The position numbers were made by a program, and so were the translations under genes. The notes under the pieces are model-generated. The model made no database searches. It had not been told where the DNA came from and saw only the letters and a list, made by a program, of their open reading frames with translations. From assembly GCF_902506425.1 (NCBI RefSeq), contig NZ_LR732524.1:1-23494 (forward strand): 23,494 bases of DNA, given 5' to 3'. Source of the DNA: Novosphingobium sp. 9U (lineage in GTDB: Bacteria; Pseudomonadota; Alphaproteobacteria; Sphingomonadales; Sphingomonadaceae). Shown here one piece after another: positions 15,291 through 22,891 of this stretch (the first letter of the stretch is position 1; each line of letters starts with the position of its first letter).

Positions 15291-16067
15291 CTAGAGGTGC
15301 GCGACACTCACCAGGCCGAGCGCTGCTACCCCCATCCAGACCGACATAGCGATCATCATCAGGTTCTCGGTCAGAGACAGGAAGCCTAGCGGCACGTTGC
15401 TGGAGCCACCCACGCATGCGCACTTCAGTTCACGCCTGTCGATGTAGACGGCCTTGATGACGGACACGGCCCCAACGGTCCCGATCAACAGCGCGACGGG
15501 CACTGACACACTTGTCAACACGCCCGCGATCATCAGCACGCCGGCAAGCCCTTCTGCGAAGGGGTAGATGTACGAGTACGGCACCCAGCGCTTCGCCAGG
15601 AGGTCGTAGTTGAGGAACATCGTCGCGAAACTTTCGACGTTCTGGAGCTTGAGCAACGCCAGCACTGCTATGCTGAAGCCGATGAACCACTCGCCCGCGC
15701 GCACTGTGAACGGCGTGCCGTAGACGGCTTGGCTCGCCGCGAGCGCCATAAGCGCTGTCATGGCGAACAGGGCCACGACGGGCTTGTACGTCGTCGCCTT
15801 CGGGTCTGCGACGCTCTTCCCGAAATGGCGGCGCAGGTCGGCGTAACCGCCGATCCGCTTGCCAGCGATAAAGGTCTGCGGCGTGGTCTTGACCCCGTGT
15901 TTGGCCTTGAAGTTGTCCGTTTCTTCGCGCGTAGTCAGCCACCTGTCATCGACGGTGTAGCCTTGCCGTTGCAGCAGATCCTTTGCCTTCAAGCCAAATG
16001 GGCAGACGTGCTTATCCATGACCATCCGGTACAGGGTGGCACGGCGGGGTTCGGCGATCGCGGACAT
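15291..16067 (-). CDS. Glutaredoxin-MauE/DoxX-like fusion membrane protein
   Basis: From ATG 16067 the product has 258 residues. The first ~85 form a glutaredoxin-like domain with the active site reduced to one cysteine, C22-P-F-G. It then has TTPQTFIAGKRIGGYADLRRHFG, the cis-Pro and glutathione-binding region. The remaining residues hold four or five helices of the MauE/DoxX type, ending with a C216-A-C218-VGG-SSNVPLGF signature typical of redox-linked MauE-like proteins. It probably moves reducing power or thiol chemistry across the inner membrane. The frame is open to GTG 16109, but the MerR-type -10 box lies at 16108-16113, so transcription starts inside that region and ATG 16067 is preferred. 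The gene is divergent from a MerR-family gene and is very likely activated by it. Confidence 0.88.
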   Translation of the reverse strand: MSAIAEPRRATLYRMVMDKHVCPFGLKAKDLLQRQGYTVDDRWLTTREETDNFKAKHGVKTTPQTFIAGKRIGGYADLRRHFGKSVADPKATTYKPVVALFAMTALMALAASQAVYGTPFTVRAGEWFIGFSIAVLALLKLQNVESFATMFLNYDLLAKRWVPYSYIYPFAEGLAGVLMIAGVLTSVSVPVALLIGTVGAVSVIKAVYIDRRELKCACVGGSSNVPLGFLSLTENLMMIAMSVWMGVAALGLVSVAHL

Positions 16068-16107
16068 GAGCAGCAGCTTTCGGCTGGTATCGGACGGGCT
16101 GCGACCC

Positions 16108-16138
16108 ACATAGGGTCTGTACCATGGTACGGAGTCAA
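16108..16138 (-). promoter_or_regulatory. MerR-type promoter/operator with a 19-bp spacer
   Basis: On the minus strand TTGACT (16138-16133) and CTATGT (16113-16108) are separated by 19 bp, the over-long spacer that MerR regulators untwist to activate. The spacer centre contains the perfect palindrome GTACCATGGTAC (16119-16130), which is GTAC-N4-GTAC, the same core as mercury-resistance operators. Transcription runs toward the Grx-MauE gene, and the regulator gene starts at 16141 on the other strand. Confidence 0.85.
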
Positions 16139-16140
16139 GG

Positions 16141-16560
16141 GTGCAAAGTCGAACAATTGCAGGGTTGGCGCGCGAGGCAGATGTCAGCGTCGAAACCGTG
16201 CGCTACTATCAGCGCCGCGGGCTGCTGAAGACTCCGGAACGGCCGGGAAGTTCGGGGCAGAACGGAGGCGTTCGCCGGTACGGCGACGAAGATGTACGGC
16301 GATTGCGCTTCATTCGTTCGGCGCAGGCGGCAGGGTTCACGTTGGAGCAGATCGGCGAATTGCTCGCGCTCGACGCTACCCACGATCGATCCAGGGCACT
16401 GGAGCTGGCGAGGGAACGACTTGCTGCGCTCGACGCGAAGATCGAAGAGCTGGAGAAGGCCCGCGCGGCACTGCGACGGCTCGCGCGCGAGTGTAGCAGC
16501 GGTTCTGACGATTCCTGCCCTATCCTCGCGTCGTTCGATGACAGCAGCAAGTCCGTCTAG
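16141..16560 (+). CDS. MerR-family regulator lacking one mercury ligand
   Basis: This 139-residue regulator is close in length and layout to mercury MerR. The winged helix covers about residues 5-60 (IAGLAREADVSVETVRYYQR, then VRRYGDEDVRRLRFI). A long dimer helix covers 80-115 and a C-terminal metal loop reads EC118-SSGSDDS-C126-PIL. Mercury MerR binds Hg(II) with C82, C117 and C126; here the last two are kept, but position 82 is Asp (T-H81-D82). Hg specificity is therefore doubtful; another thiophilic metal or oxidant may be sensed. GTG 16141 is chosen because GGAG lies six bases before it, inside the operator. The gene is divergent from the Grx-MauE gene and should repress itself and activate that gene through the operator between them. 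Confidence 0.88.
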   Translation: MQSRTIAGLAREADVSVETVRYYQRRGLLKTPERPGSSGQNGGVRRYGDEDVRRLRFIRSAQAAGFTLEQIGELLALDATHDRSRALELARERLAALDAKIEELEKARAALRRLARECSSGSDDSCPILASFDDSSKSV

Positions 16561-16704
16561 GGTGACGCGACCGCAGTGCGAGCTTTTCCTTTGACCATAG
16601 TCCCGACAAGGCGGCTACTCTGACTGCCGCCCGGAAGCGAACACACCGCGCTCACCCGCTTCCAGGCGGCTCAACCGATCTGGCGGAGGCAGCAGATAAA
16701 TGAC

Positions 16705-16765
16705 GTGAACGAGTGACCGCAGTTGGGAAGCAAGAAGGGGCCTCCGAACGGCTGCACTTGGGTCT
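16705..16765 (+). repeat. Dispersed ~60-bp intergenic repeat, copy 8
   Basis: It reads GTGAACGAGTGACCGCAGTT, continues with GGGAAGCAAG and ends CGAACGGCTGCACTTGGGTC. It resembles copy 5 most closely in its middle part (GGGCCTCCGAA and GAGCCTCCGAA). Confidence 0.7.
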
Positions 16766-16993
16766 CGGTCAAACTAGGTGCTTCGCTGCACGCCTGGAAG
16801 GCTGGGGTGTGGCCGGGGGCCGAGCGGCACAAAGGATGATAAGTGACTAACCTCCTGGGTCAGAACCTTGAACTTTCATCTGCCAGGCAGTTCGGCATAT
16901 GATGCGGTACTAACACTTGCTCGCGTTAGACATGTTGGCCAGGATGTTGGCGGAGAATAGTTATTGTGTCATTCTATGATGACCGCTGAGCGC

Positions 16994-16998
16994 AGGAG
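16994..16998 (+). promoter_or_regulatory. Shine-Dalgarno site for a TTG start
   Basis: AGGAG lies six bases before TTG 17005 and is the main support for this rare start codon. Confidence 0.55.
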
Positions 16999-17004
16999 AG
17001 CGCC

Positions 17005-18000
17005 TTGGATGTTCTCGATGGTATCCTCTCGTCATTGAAGCTGAACGGCGGCGTGGTCTTCGACGCACGATCCACGGGTGATTGGTGTGTGGTCTCGCAG
17101 TTCAAACCTGAGCACTGCGCGCCTTTCTTCGCCATTCCGGGTGAAATCATCTCCTACCATTTCGTTCGAAAAGGTCGTGTTTTCGCACAATTACCTGGTC
17201 AAGCCGCGGCGGAGGTCAGCGAGGGGTCGCTCATCCTGTTCCCCCGCAACGAGGCACACCTACTCTTCACCGCACCGGGCTTGGAGCCGACCGACATGGC
17301 CGAGTATGTCGGACCAGGCGCGAACGGTGCCGTCAACAGCATCGTCATGGACTTCGGAGGAGATCCGACGCAGCTCTATTGTGGATGGCTTGGTGTTCCC
17401 ACCGGTGCTCATCCGCTCCTCGCGGCCCTCCCGTCGATGTTGCTGGTCAGCTGCGACACCTTTGCGGTGGACTGGATCGCAAGCTCGCTCAGCATCGCCG
17501 CTCGGGAGTGGCGGAACAGTCCGGCCACCGTCGCCAAGATTTCGGAGCTTCTGTTCGCGCAGGCAGTCAAGCGCTACGAGCAAGATGCGCCGGATGGCAG
17601 CTGGCTGGCTGCTCTGCGCGACCCGATTATGGCGAAAGCGCTCGCCGCCATCCACATGCACTATGGCCAGGATTTGAGCCTCGACGCGCTTGCCAAGGAG
17701 GCGGGCGTTTCGCGCACGATACTGGGAGAACGCTTCATCGCCATGCTTGGCGAGCCGCCCATGCGCTATTGCGCGCGATGGCGCATGCAGGTGGCCGCCA
17801 ACCATCTGCTTGAGGACGAGAACACAACTGCAATCGTCGCGCACAGAGTGGGATTCGGTTCCGAAGCTGCCTTCAGCCGGGCATTCAAGCGTCACTTCGG
17901 CGAGCCTCCCGCCGCCTGGAGACGCAGAATGGAGGAGGATGCCAGGTCTCTGGCCCAGGGTGAACACAAGGTCCGGGAGCTTGATCATCATTTCCGGTAG
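17005..18000 (+). CDS. AraC-family transcriptional activator with cupin sensor domain
   Basis: The product has 331 residues. Its N-terminal ~190 residues match the cupin_6 type sensor found in AraC proteins (CAPFFAIPGEIISYHFVRKG, then EVSEGSLILFPRNEAHLL). The C-terminal ~110 residues carry the two helix-turn-helix units, with LSLDALAKEAGVSRTILGER in the first and IVAHRVGFGSEAAFSRAFKR in the second. It ends with the FGEPPAAWRRR motif typical of the class. It should bind DNA as a dimer after sensing a small molecule. The TTG start is supported by AGGAG six bases upstream. The methyltransferase gene follows 68 bp later on the same strand and is the likely target, with the TPR gene after it. Confidence 0.92.
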   Translation: MDVLDGILSSLKLNGGVVFDARSTGDWCVVSQFKPEHCAPFFAIPGEIISYHFVRKGRVFAQLPGQAAAEVSEGSLILFPRNEAHLLFTAPGLEPTDMAEYVGPGANGAVNSIVMDFGGDPTQLYCGWLGVPTGAHPLLAALPSMLLVSCDTFAVDWIASSLSIAAREWRNSPATVAKISELLFAQAVKRYEQDAPDGSWLAALRDPIMAKALAAIHMHYGQDLSLDALAKEAGVSRTILGERFIAMLGEPPMRYCARWRMQVAANHLLEDENTTAIVAHRVGFGSEAAFSRAFKRHFGEPPAAWRRRMEEDARSLAQGEHKVRELDHHFR

Positions 18001-18068
18001 CGCGGTCATATCTCTTCACTGGGCTGCGCAGTAGGCACCCGCGCCATCCAAATCATTGGAGCACCACT

Positions 18069-18893
18069 ATGTCTGTCCTCACCGTGAATCCGAACAAAGC
18101 TCTCTGGGAGAAGGGAGATTTCACGCGTCTCGCCGAAACGATGCGGGACAGCGGTGAGGAGCTTGTCCGTCAGCTCGGCATAGGACCCGGAATGAAGGTT
18201 CTTGATCTGGGATGCGGCGATGGAACGACCGCACTACCTGCAGCCCGGGCCGGAGCGGACGTTCTTGGCGTCGACATCGCGGCCAATCTGGTCGCCGCCG
18301 GCAATGCGCGTGCGCGCGCTGCCGGTTTGATGCAGCTACGTTTTGAAGAGGGCGATGCGTCCGCCCTCCACGGCGTCGCCGATCAAAGCTTCGACTTAGT
18401 CCTGAGCATGTTCGGCGCGATGTTCGCTCCCCGCCCGTTCGACACTGCCAGCGAGATGGTGCGCGTGACCCGACCCGGCGGCCGCATCGTCATGGGGAAC
18501 TGGATTCCGGGGGACCCGACCCTCATCGCGAGCATCCTCGGCATTTGCGCCAGCTACTTGCCCAAGCCGGCTCCCGGCTTCGTAAGTCCGGTAAGCTGGG
18601 GACTTAAGGAGAACGTGCAGGAGCGCTTCCAAGCGGCCGGCATCCTTCCGGAAGCCATCACCTGTCAGCGGTCGAGCTACACCTTCCGCTATCCCGGCTC
18701 GCCTGCCGCATTCCTAGCCCTGTTCCGCGAGTATTACGGACCCACGATGAACGCCTTCGAGGCAGCCCGGGGCCAAGGTCGCGAGGCCGAGCTGCAAGAG
18801 AAACTGGCTGCGTTGTTTGACGCCCAGAACCGCGGCGGTCCGACCCGCACCGAGGTAAGCGCCACATATCTGCGCGTTACGGTCCAATGCTAG
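18069..18893 (+). CDS. Class I SAM-dependent methyltransferase
   Basis: This 274-residue cytoplasmic enzyme has a Rossmann-type methyltransferase fold. Motif I is VLDLGCGDG at 44-52, motif II is GADVLGVDIA with its acidic residue binding the ribose of SAM, and later motifs read GDASAL and FDLVLSMFGAMFAPRP. It belongs to the broad UbiE/Methyltransf_11 group and its substrate cannot be told from the sequence. The ATG has GGAG seven to eight bases upstream. It follows an AraC-family gene and precedes a secreted TPR gene, so control by the AraC protein is the simplest reading. Confidence 0.93.
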   Translation: MSVLTVNPNKALWEKGDFTRLAETMRDSGEELVRQLGIGPGMKVLDLGCGDGTTALPAARAGADVLGVDIAANLVAAGNARARAAGLMQLRFEEGDASALHGVADQSFDLVLSMFGAMFAPRPFDTASEMVRVTRPGGRIVMGNWIPGDPTLIASILGICASYLPKPAPGFVSPVSWGLKENVQERFQAAGILPEAITCQRSSYTFRYPGSPAAFLALFREYYGPTMNAFEAARGQGREAELQEKLAALFDAQNRGGPTRTEVSATYLRVTVQC

Positions 18894-18982
18894 GGCTTAC
18901 CCTAGTGGCTGGCGAACGGGGGAGGGCGGGTGCTCTCACTCCAGGCCCGACGGTCCGATCTTCGTCGTGGCCGGCGCGATCG

Positions 18983-20752
18983 ATGGGGCGTCTGTTCAGG
19001 ACTGCGATGTTGGTGAGCGCCGGAGGTTTGCTCGCCAGCTTCTCCCCGCCGGCAATTTTTTCCTCTTCGCTCCTTTCTGCGCTCGACCCGGACCAGGGCG
19101 GTGTGCTCTGCGGTCCGCGGCAGATGGCGCGGCCTCTCTCCAGGCATATTCTCGTGGCATCTGCTGCTGCGGCGACGCCGATCAGCCGGTACAAGGCGAT
19201 GCCGTTGTTCAAGGATCTCACCGGTTCCCGCTTTCCCGCGAGTACGCGTAACATTCTGGCCCGCCGCTACATGAGCCAAGGCCTTCTACTTACATACGGG
19301 TTCAACCACACGGGCGCGGTGCGGTCATTTCGCGAGGCACAGCGTCTGGACCCCGAGTGCGCGGCGTGCTGGTGGGGCGAAGCGGTCGCGCTTGGGCCCA
19401 ACATCAACGCGCCCATGGACGAGCGCGATCGCGGCGCCGCGCTCAACGCAGTGGACCGGGCGATGTCGTTGCGGGACCGAGCTACGCCGCTTGAACGCGC
19501 GCTGATCGAGGCTGTAGCGCTACGCTACTCGCGCGATGCCCAGAGCGATCGCGCTGCGCTGGACCGAGCCTATGCCGATGCGATGCTGGCCGTTGCCCGT
19601 CGTTTTCCGCTCGACGACGATGTCGCCGTGCTGGCCGCCGAAGCGGTCATGGATACAAGTCCATGGAACTATTGGGAAAGCGACAAGCTGACTCCCGTTG
19701 GGCGGATCGGCGATGCAGTGGCTCTCGTCGAGGCGGTGCTCTCGCGCAATCCCGATCACCCGCAAGCTGCCCACCTCTACATCCACCTGATGGAAGCCAG
19801 CGATCCGCGCCGGGCCGAAGCGGCCGCTGACCGGCTTACGCGGACCAGGCCGGCAACCGCGGGGCACCTCGTCCACATGCCGGGGCACATCTACTACGGG
19901 CGAGGACGCTACGCGGATGCGATCAAGGTGAACGTGGCTGCCGCACGCGCGGATGAGGCTTACCTGCGCAAGACCGACGACCACAGCCTGGTGCGCTACG
20001 GCTACTATCCGCACAACGTCCATTTCATTGTGACCTCGGCACAGATGGCGGGAGACATGCGCACCGCCATCCGCGAGAGCCGTCGTCTGAGGACCATCCT
20101 GGACCCGGCAACGTCGGCCCGCATTGCCTGGATCCAGGCGATCGACGCCGCGCCATACCTTGCCATGGCTCAGTTCGCGCGGGCGCAGGACATCCTTGCG
20201 CTTCCGACGGCCGATCCGCGGCTCCCCTATGCCGTGGGGATGCGGCACTATGCGCGAGCGATCGCTCACGCGCAGAACAAGGATCGCACCTCCTTCGAAG
20301 CGGAGTTGGCGGCGATCGTTGCACTGAAGCGCTCCGGCCGCTTAGCGACCATGGTAGAGCAGGGTGTCCCTGCGCTCGACCTACTCTCGCTGGCGGAAGC
20401 CGTGGCGCGCGGGCGCTTTGCGGTGCACGAAGGACGGTACGATCATGCGATCGTACGCTTTCGGGACGCGGCCCTGATCGAGAGCCGTCTGCCCTACAAC
20501 GAACCTCCCTACTGGTCCTATCCTGTGCAGCAGTCTCTTGGCGCAGCGCTGTTCCTCGCGGGCCGCTTTGAAGAGGCGAATCAGGCTTTCCGGGCCACGC
20601 TCGTAAGGGCTCCGCATAATGGCTGGGCGCTGTATGGGCTGTCCCGCAGCGAAGCCGCAGCAGGACACAGAGCCGAGGCGGCTGCAGCGCATAGATCCTT
20701 CGCTAAGACTTGGATCGGAGATAGGTCGTGGCTTAGCATGGAACGGCTCTGA
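18983..20752 (+). CDS. Exported TPR-repeat protein, hypothetical
   Basis: From ATG 18983 the product has 589 residues. It starts with a signal-like segment (RLFRTAMLVSAGGLLASF), then a Pro/Ser-rich linker. The conserved body begins at YMSQGLLLTYGFNHTGAVRSF and continues with PECAACWWGEAVALGPNIN, NPDHPQAAHLYIHLMEAS and AGHLVHMPGHIYYGRGRYAD. This is a widespread TPR family of unknown role with conserved His residues in the last two segments. C-terminal TPR units follow (PYWSYPVQQSLGAALFLAGR, NGWALYGLSRSEAA). It is probably periplasmic and scaffolds other proteins. A longer start at ATG 18887 overlaps the methyltransferase stop but places a non-secretory stretch first. It is likely co-transcribed with the methyltransferase gene. 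Confidence 0.85.
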   Translation: MGRLFRTAMLVSAGGLLASFSPPAIFSSSLLSALDPDQGGVLCGPRQMARPLSRHILVASAAAATPISRYKAMPLFKDLTGSRFPASTRNILARRYMSQGLLLTYGFNHTGAVRSFREAQRLDPECAACWWGEAVALGPNINAPMDERDRGAALNAVDRAMSLRDRATPLERALIEAVALRYSRDAQSDRAALDRAYADAMLAVARRFPLDDDVAVLAAEAVMDTSPWNYWESDKLTPVGRIGDAVALVEAVLSRNPDHPQAAHLYIHLMEASDPRRAEAAADRLTRTRPATAGHLVHMPGHIYYGRGRYADAIKVNVAAARADEAYLRKTDDHSLVRYGYYPHNVHFIVTSAQMAGDMRTAIRESRRLRTILDPATSARIAWIQAIDAAPYLAMAQFARAQDILALPTADPRLPYAVGMRHYARAIAHAQNKDRTSFEAELAAIVALKRSGRLATMVEQGVPALDLLSLAEAVARGRFAVHEGRYDHAIVRFRDAALIESRLPYNEPPYWSYPVQQSLGAALFLAGRFEEANQAFRATLVRAPHNGWALYGLSRSEAAAGHRAEAAAAHRSFAKTWIGDRSWLSMERL

Positions 20753-21242
20753 TCACGCGCGGCTCTGCTACGTCCGCAGACGAGCGGCGAGCGTTCGACT
20801 GGCGGTAGCTGATCGCTGGAGGCAGGCGGTCCAGCAACCTCGGCGCCAAAGGGTGACGGGCCTGGTCCAGCAGGCGGAAGCCATCGAGCGACTTCTACGA
20901 CCCGCTCTGGCTTTCGATGCAAGGGCGTACTGCCCAGCGTAGATCGTGTCGCCGGCATCTGAGCGACCACTAGCGGGGATCGGGAGGAGCTCACCAAGTT
21001 GTCGCTCAGTTCCACTCGCACGGCCTCATGCAAGGGTTGTGTATGCGCTGACAAACATCGAGTTTCAGGAGGCACACGAATAGCGTGACATCAGGAGGCT
21101 GCCATCGCTTGCCCACTCAGATCAATTCGTCCGGGCTGCTGAGAGAACGGCGGAAAGTAGCCCTCAGGTGCCATGAACGGGTGCCAAATGTTGGAAGGCC
21201 GTCGAGTGCCGCTGAGTGACCGGTTCTGGGTTCGTGGGGCTC
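20753..21242. other. Intergenic stretch between the TPR gene and the IS3 remnant
   Basis: No gene is supported. Dispersed repeat copy 9 (21173-21234) abuts the end of the IS3 remnant. No clear terminator for the TPR gene was seen. Confidence 0.5.
21173..21234 (+). repeat. Dispersed ~60-bp intergenic repeat, copy 9
   Basis: It reads ATGAACGGGTGCCAAATGTT, contains GTCGAGTGCCGCTGAGTGAC and ends CGGTTCTGGGTTCG. It lies directly beside the IS3-type end. Confidence 0.7.
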
Positions 21243-21805
21243 ATCGGCCCCCACCGAGTGGTCCGGTTTGATTGTAAGTGCAATGTTGCTTCCGGCGCCA
21301 TGGCCGGTCGCAGGTGGAGCGAAGCGGAACCAGAGGGCGGCCATGGCGGCGTTGCCGTTTCCGGGGCCGGGGGCCGATAGCCGAGCGAGCTATGCGGCCT
21401 GACGGTGTTGTAGTGCCGCCGCCAGGCTTCGATCAGGATACGGGCTTCTGCCGGCGTGTAGAAGATCTCGCCGTTGAGCAGCTCGTCGCGCATGAGCCGT
21501 TGAAGGACTCGCAGTAGCCATTTTCCCACGGGCTACCCGGCGTGATGTAGAGCGTCTTCACGCCGGTCCTGGCCAGCCATTGCTGGACGGCCGTGGCGAT
21601 AAATTCGGGGCCATTGTCTGACCGTATGTGCGCCGGCGGGCCGCGCGTGACGAACAGCTCGGCCAGGGCCGCCAGTACGTCCTCGCTCCTGAGCCGCCGT
21701 GCCACCGGCAGGGCCAGGCACTCCTGGCTGGCCTCGTCTATGATCGACAGGATGCGGAACTTGCGGCCATCGTGGGTGCGGCCCTCGACGAAATCGCCGT
21801 CGCTT
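21243..21805 (-). mobile_element. IS3-family remnant with only the OrfB 3' half
   Basis: Only the end of an IS3-type element is left. It lacks OrfA, the first half of OrfB and the left terminus; the other end is placed near GGCCCCCACCGAGTGGTCC (about 21247-21265), judged by appearance only. At 21805 the element is cut by unrelated sequence. Confidence 0.6.
21260..21802 (-). pseudogene. IS3-family transposase OrfB, truncated and frameshifted
   Basis: The minus strand encodes the rve/integrase-core half of OrfB. It starts without an initiation codon at GDFVEGRTHDGRKFRILSII, then reads IRSDNGPEF, SPWENGYCESFNG and, in another frame, RDELLNGEIFYTPAEARILI and RRHYNTVRPHSSLGYRPPAP. The second Asp (S-D-N-G) and the Glu (W-E-N-G-Y-x-E) of the DDE triad are visible. 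The first Asp is at or just before the truncation point. The frame changes near 21495-21510, between CESFNG and RDELLNGE. With a missing 5' half and a frameshift the gene is dead. Confidence 0.82.
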
Positions 21806-21889
21806 GTACAGGACTACATCACCGAAACCGGCGACATGTACGTTGATGTGTTCGATCGCAACGTGTGCATCAACTTCCCCTATTTCTGA
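21806..21889 (+). pseudogene. Short 3' gene fragment next to the IS3 remnant
   Basis: Directly at the IS3 truncation point the plus strand reads LVQDYITETGDMYVDVFDRN, then VCINFPYF and a stop. The composition (Asp, Tyr, Val and Phe in alternating beta-like order) is protein-like and differs from the GC-rich chance frames around it. It is probably the last 27 codons of a gene whose 5' part was replaced by the element. I do not recognise the family. Confidence 0.35.
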
Positions 21890-22404
21890 TAAGAGTAGTC
21901 TGGAAATTTTTTGGACTTTATTCGAGCATGAACCGTGGGGCGGGGTAGCCGCAATTCCCGTGCGGCAGCGGCAATACTTTCGTATGGCTTACCATCGGCC
22001 AAAATCGGTCGCCTGATGTCTCGTCGAGAGTCTAAGCGCTGCCCCTCGTCCTCGTACCAGTAGCCAACGATCCCCTGCATTATCTTCCGCCTGATGGTGC
22101 TGGTGTCGGTGTTTAGCTGCGCCGCCGCCGCTTTCATCGTAGATTATCGCACTCCCGCAATGACGACCGGCCGGCCGTCCAATCGTGTTGAGCGCCCAGC
22201 TTGAGGCTTTCTCGGACCTCCAAAGGCGTAACTGGCGACCGCCCGCTTAATCCTGCTGCGTACCGTGTCTGGGGTAACGCCTAGCTCGCGTGCAGCTTCC
22301 AAGATCGACGAGAACACGCGGCCTTCAGCATGAACCTCCCGTATGCGAGGGTGAGCGGTCGGCAACTGAGCTGCGCCTGTGGAAGGAGTATCCGGTTCAC
22401 TCAT
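21880..22404 (-). pseudogene. Triple NUMOD1-like repeat DNA-binding protein gene split by TAA
   Basis: One frame runs from ATG 22404 to 21880 with a single stop, TAA at 22144-22146. Three repeats of about 38 residues can be aligned: HAEGRVFSSILEAARELGVT (first), VVIAGVR-stop-STMKAAAAQL (second) and LADGKPYESIAAAARELRLP (third). Each continues with a TVRSRI, TIRRKI or TVHARI helix and ends in an aromatic pair. They resemble NUMOD1-like helix-turn-helix modules, which bind DNA in homing endonucleases and phage proteins. The stop falls exactly where the other repeats have Phe or Tyr, so a Tyr codon (TAC or TAT) probably became TAA. Without it the protein would have 172 residues. ATG 22404 has AGGCGG six bases upstream. 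An internal ATG at 22135-22137 could allow a separate C-terminal product of 85 residues. Confidence 0.68.
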
Positions 22405-22517
22405 AGCCTGCCGCCTACAAAAACTTTGTCGATCGTGAAAGGACCACCCTATGTCCACTTATCGCATGATCAAGGCAGTTGACGGTCCAACCGGCCTAAC
22501 GCTTCTTCAATGAAGTT

Positions 22518-22709
22518 TTGCAAATCTATCCGCTCATTGCCGAGATCGGCCTGCCCGGGCTCAACGGCCGCCAGCTCGCCGACGCGGCTAAAGAGCTGCG
22601 GCCGGATCTAAAGATCCTGTTTATGACCGGCCATGCCGAGAACGTCCCGGTATCCCTCGCAGCAGCTTTGATGCGAAGAGGGACAAAGCTTTCCCTCGGT
22701 CCGGTCTAA
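22518..22709 (+). pseudogene. Response-regulator receiver domain fragment
   Basis: About 45 codons match the middle of a CheY-like receiver domain: EIGLPGLNGRQLADAA, then LRPDLKILFMTGHAEN. The usual T-D-I-G-L-P-G phosphorylation site reads A-E-I-G-L-P-G, so the phosphoacceptor Asp is Glu. The start of the domain and the Lys-containing end (K-P-F) are missing; after AENVP the frame no longer matches. Such receivers are often the C-terminal part of hybrid histidine kinases in these bacteria. The fragment has no good start codon or ribosome site. Confidence 0.6.
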
Positions 22710-22743
22710 GCCTCTTCAACATTCGAACGCGCATGGTGGAAAG

Positions 22744-22784
22744 ATGAACGGATGACCGAAGCGGGCGAGTAGAAATGTGGGTCT
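22744..22784 (+). repeat. Dispersed intergenic repeat, copy 10 (shortened)
   Basis: ATGAACGGATGACC, GAAGCGGGCGAGTAGAAATG and GTGGGTCT keep the family order, but about 20 bases of the middle are missing. Confidence 0.55.
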
Positions 22785-22891
22785 GGACGGCCGCAACTCG
22801 GTCGGTGCAGCATGTCGCCTCGGGCCGGCCCGCAAGCGATCGCGATGAGTCTTTAACCTTTTCGCTGCATGTTGCACCGGTGAGGGTGCAT

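Larger units (their letters stand above)
16561..17004. other. Intergenic stretch upstream of the AraC-family gene
   Basis: It contains dispersed repeat copy 8 (16705-16765). A stretch of lower GC (about 16840-16985) precedes the regulator and probably carries its promoter. Confidence 0.5.

Noticed and set aside
323..22784. Dispersed repeats as a CRISPR array
   Set aside because: Copies are far apart, vary in sequence and are not separated by uniform spacers; no cas gene is present.
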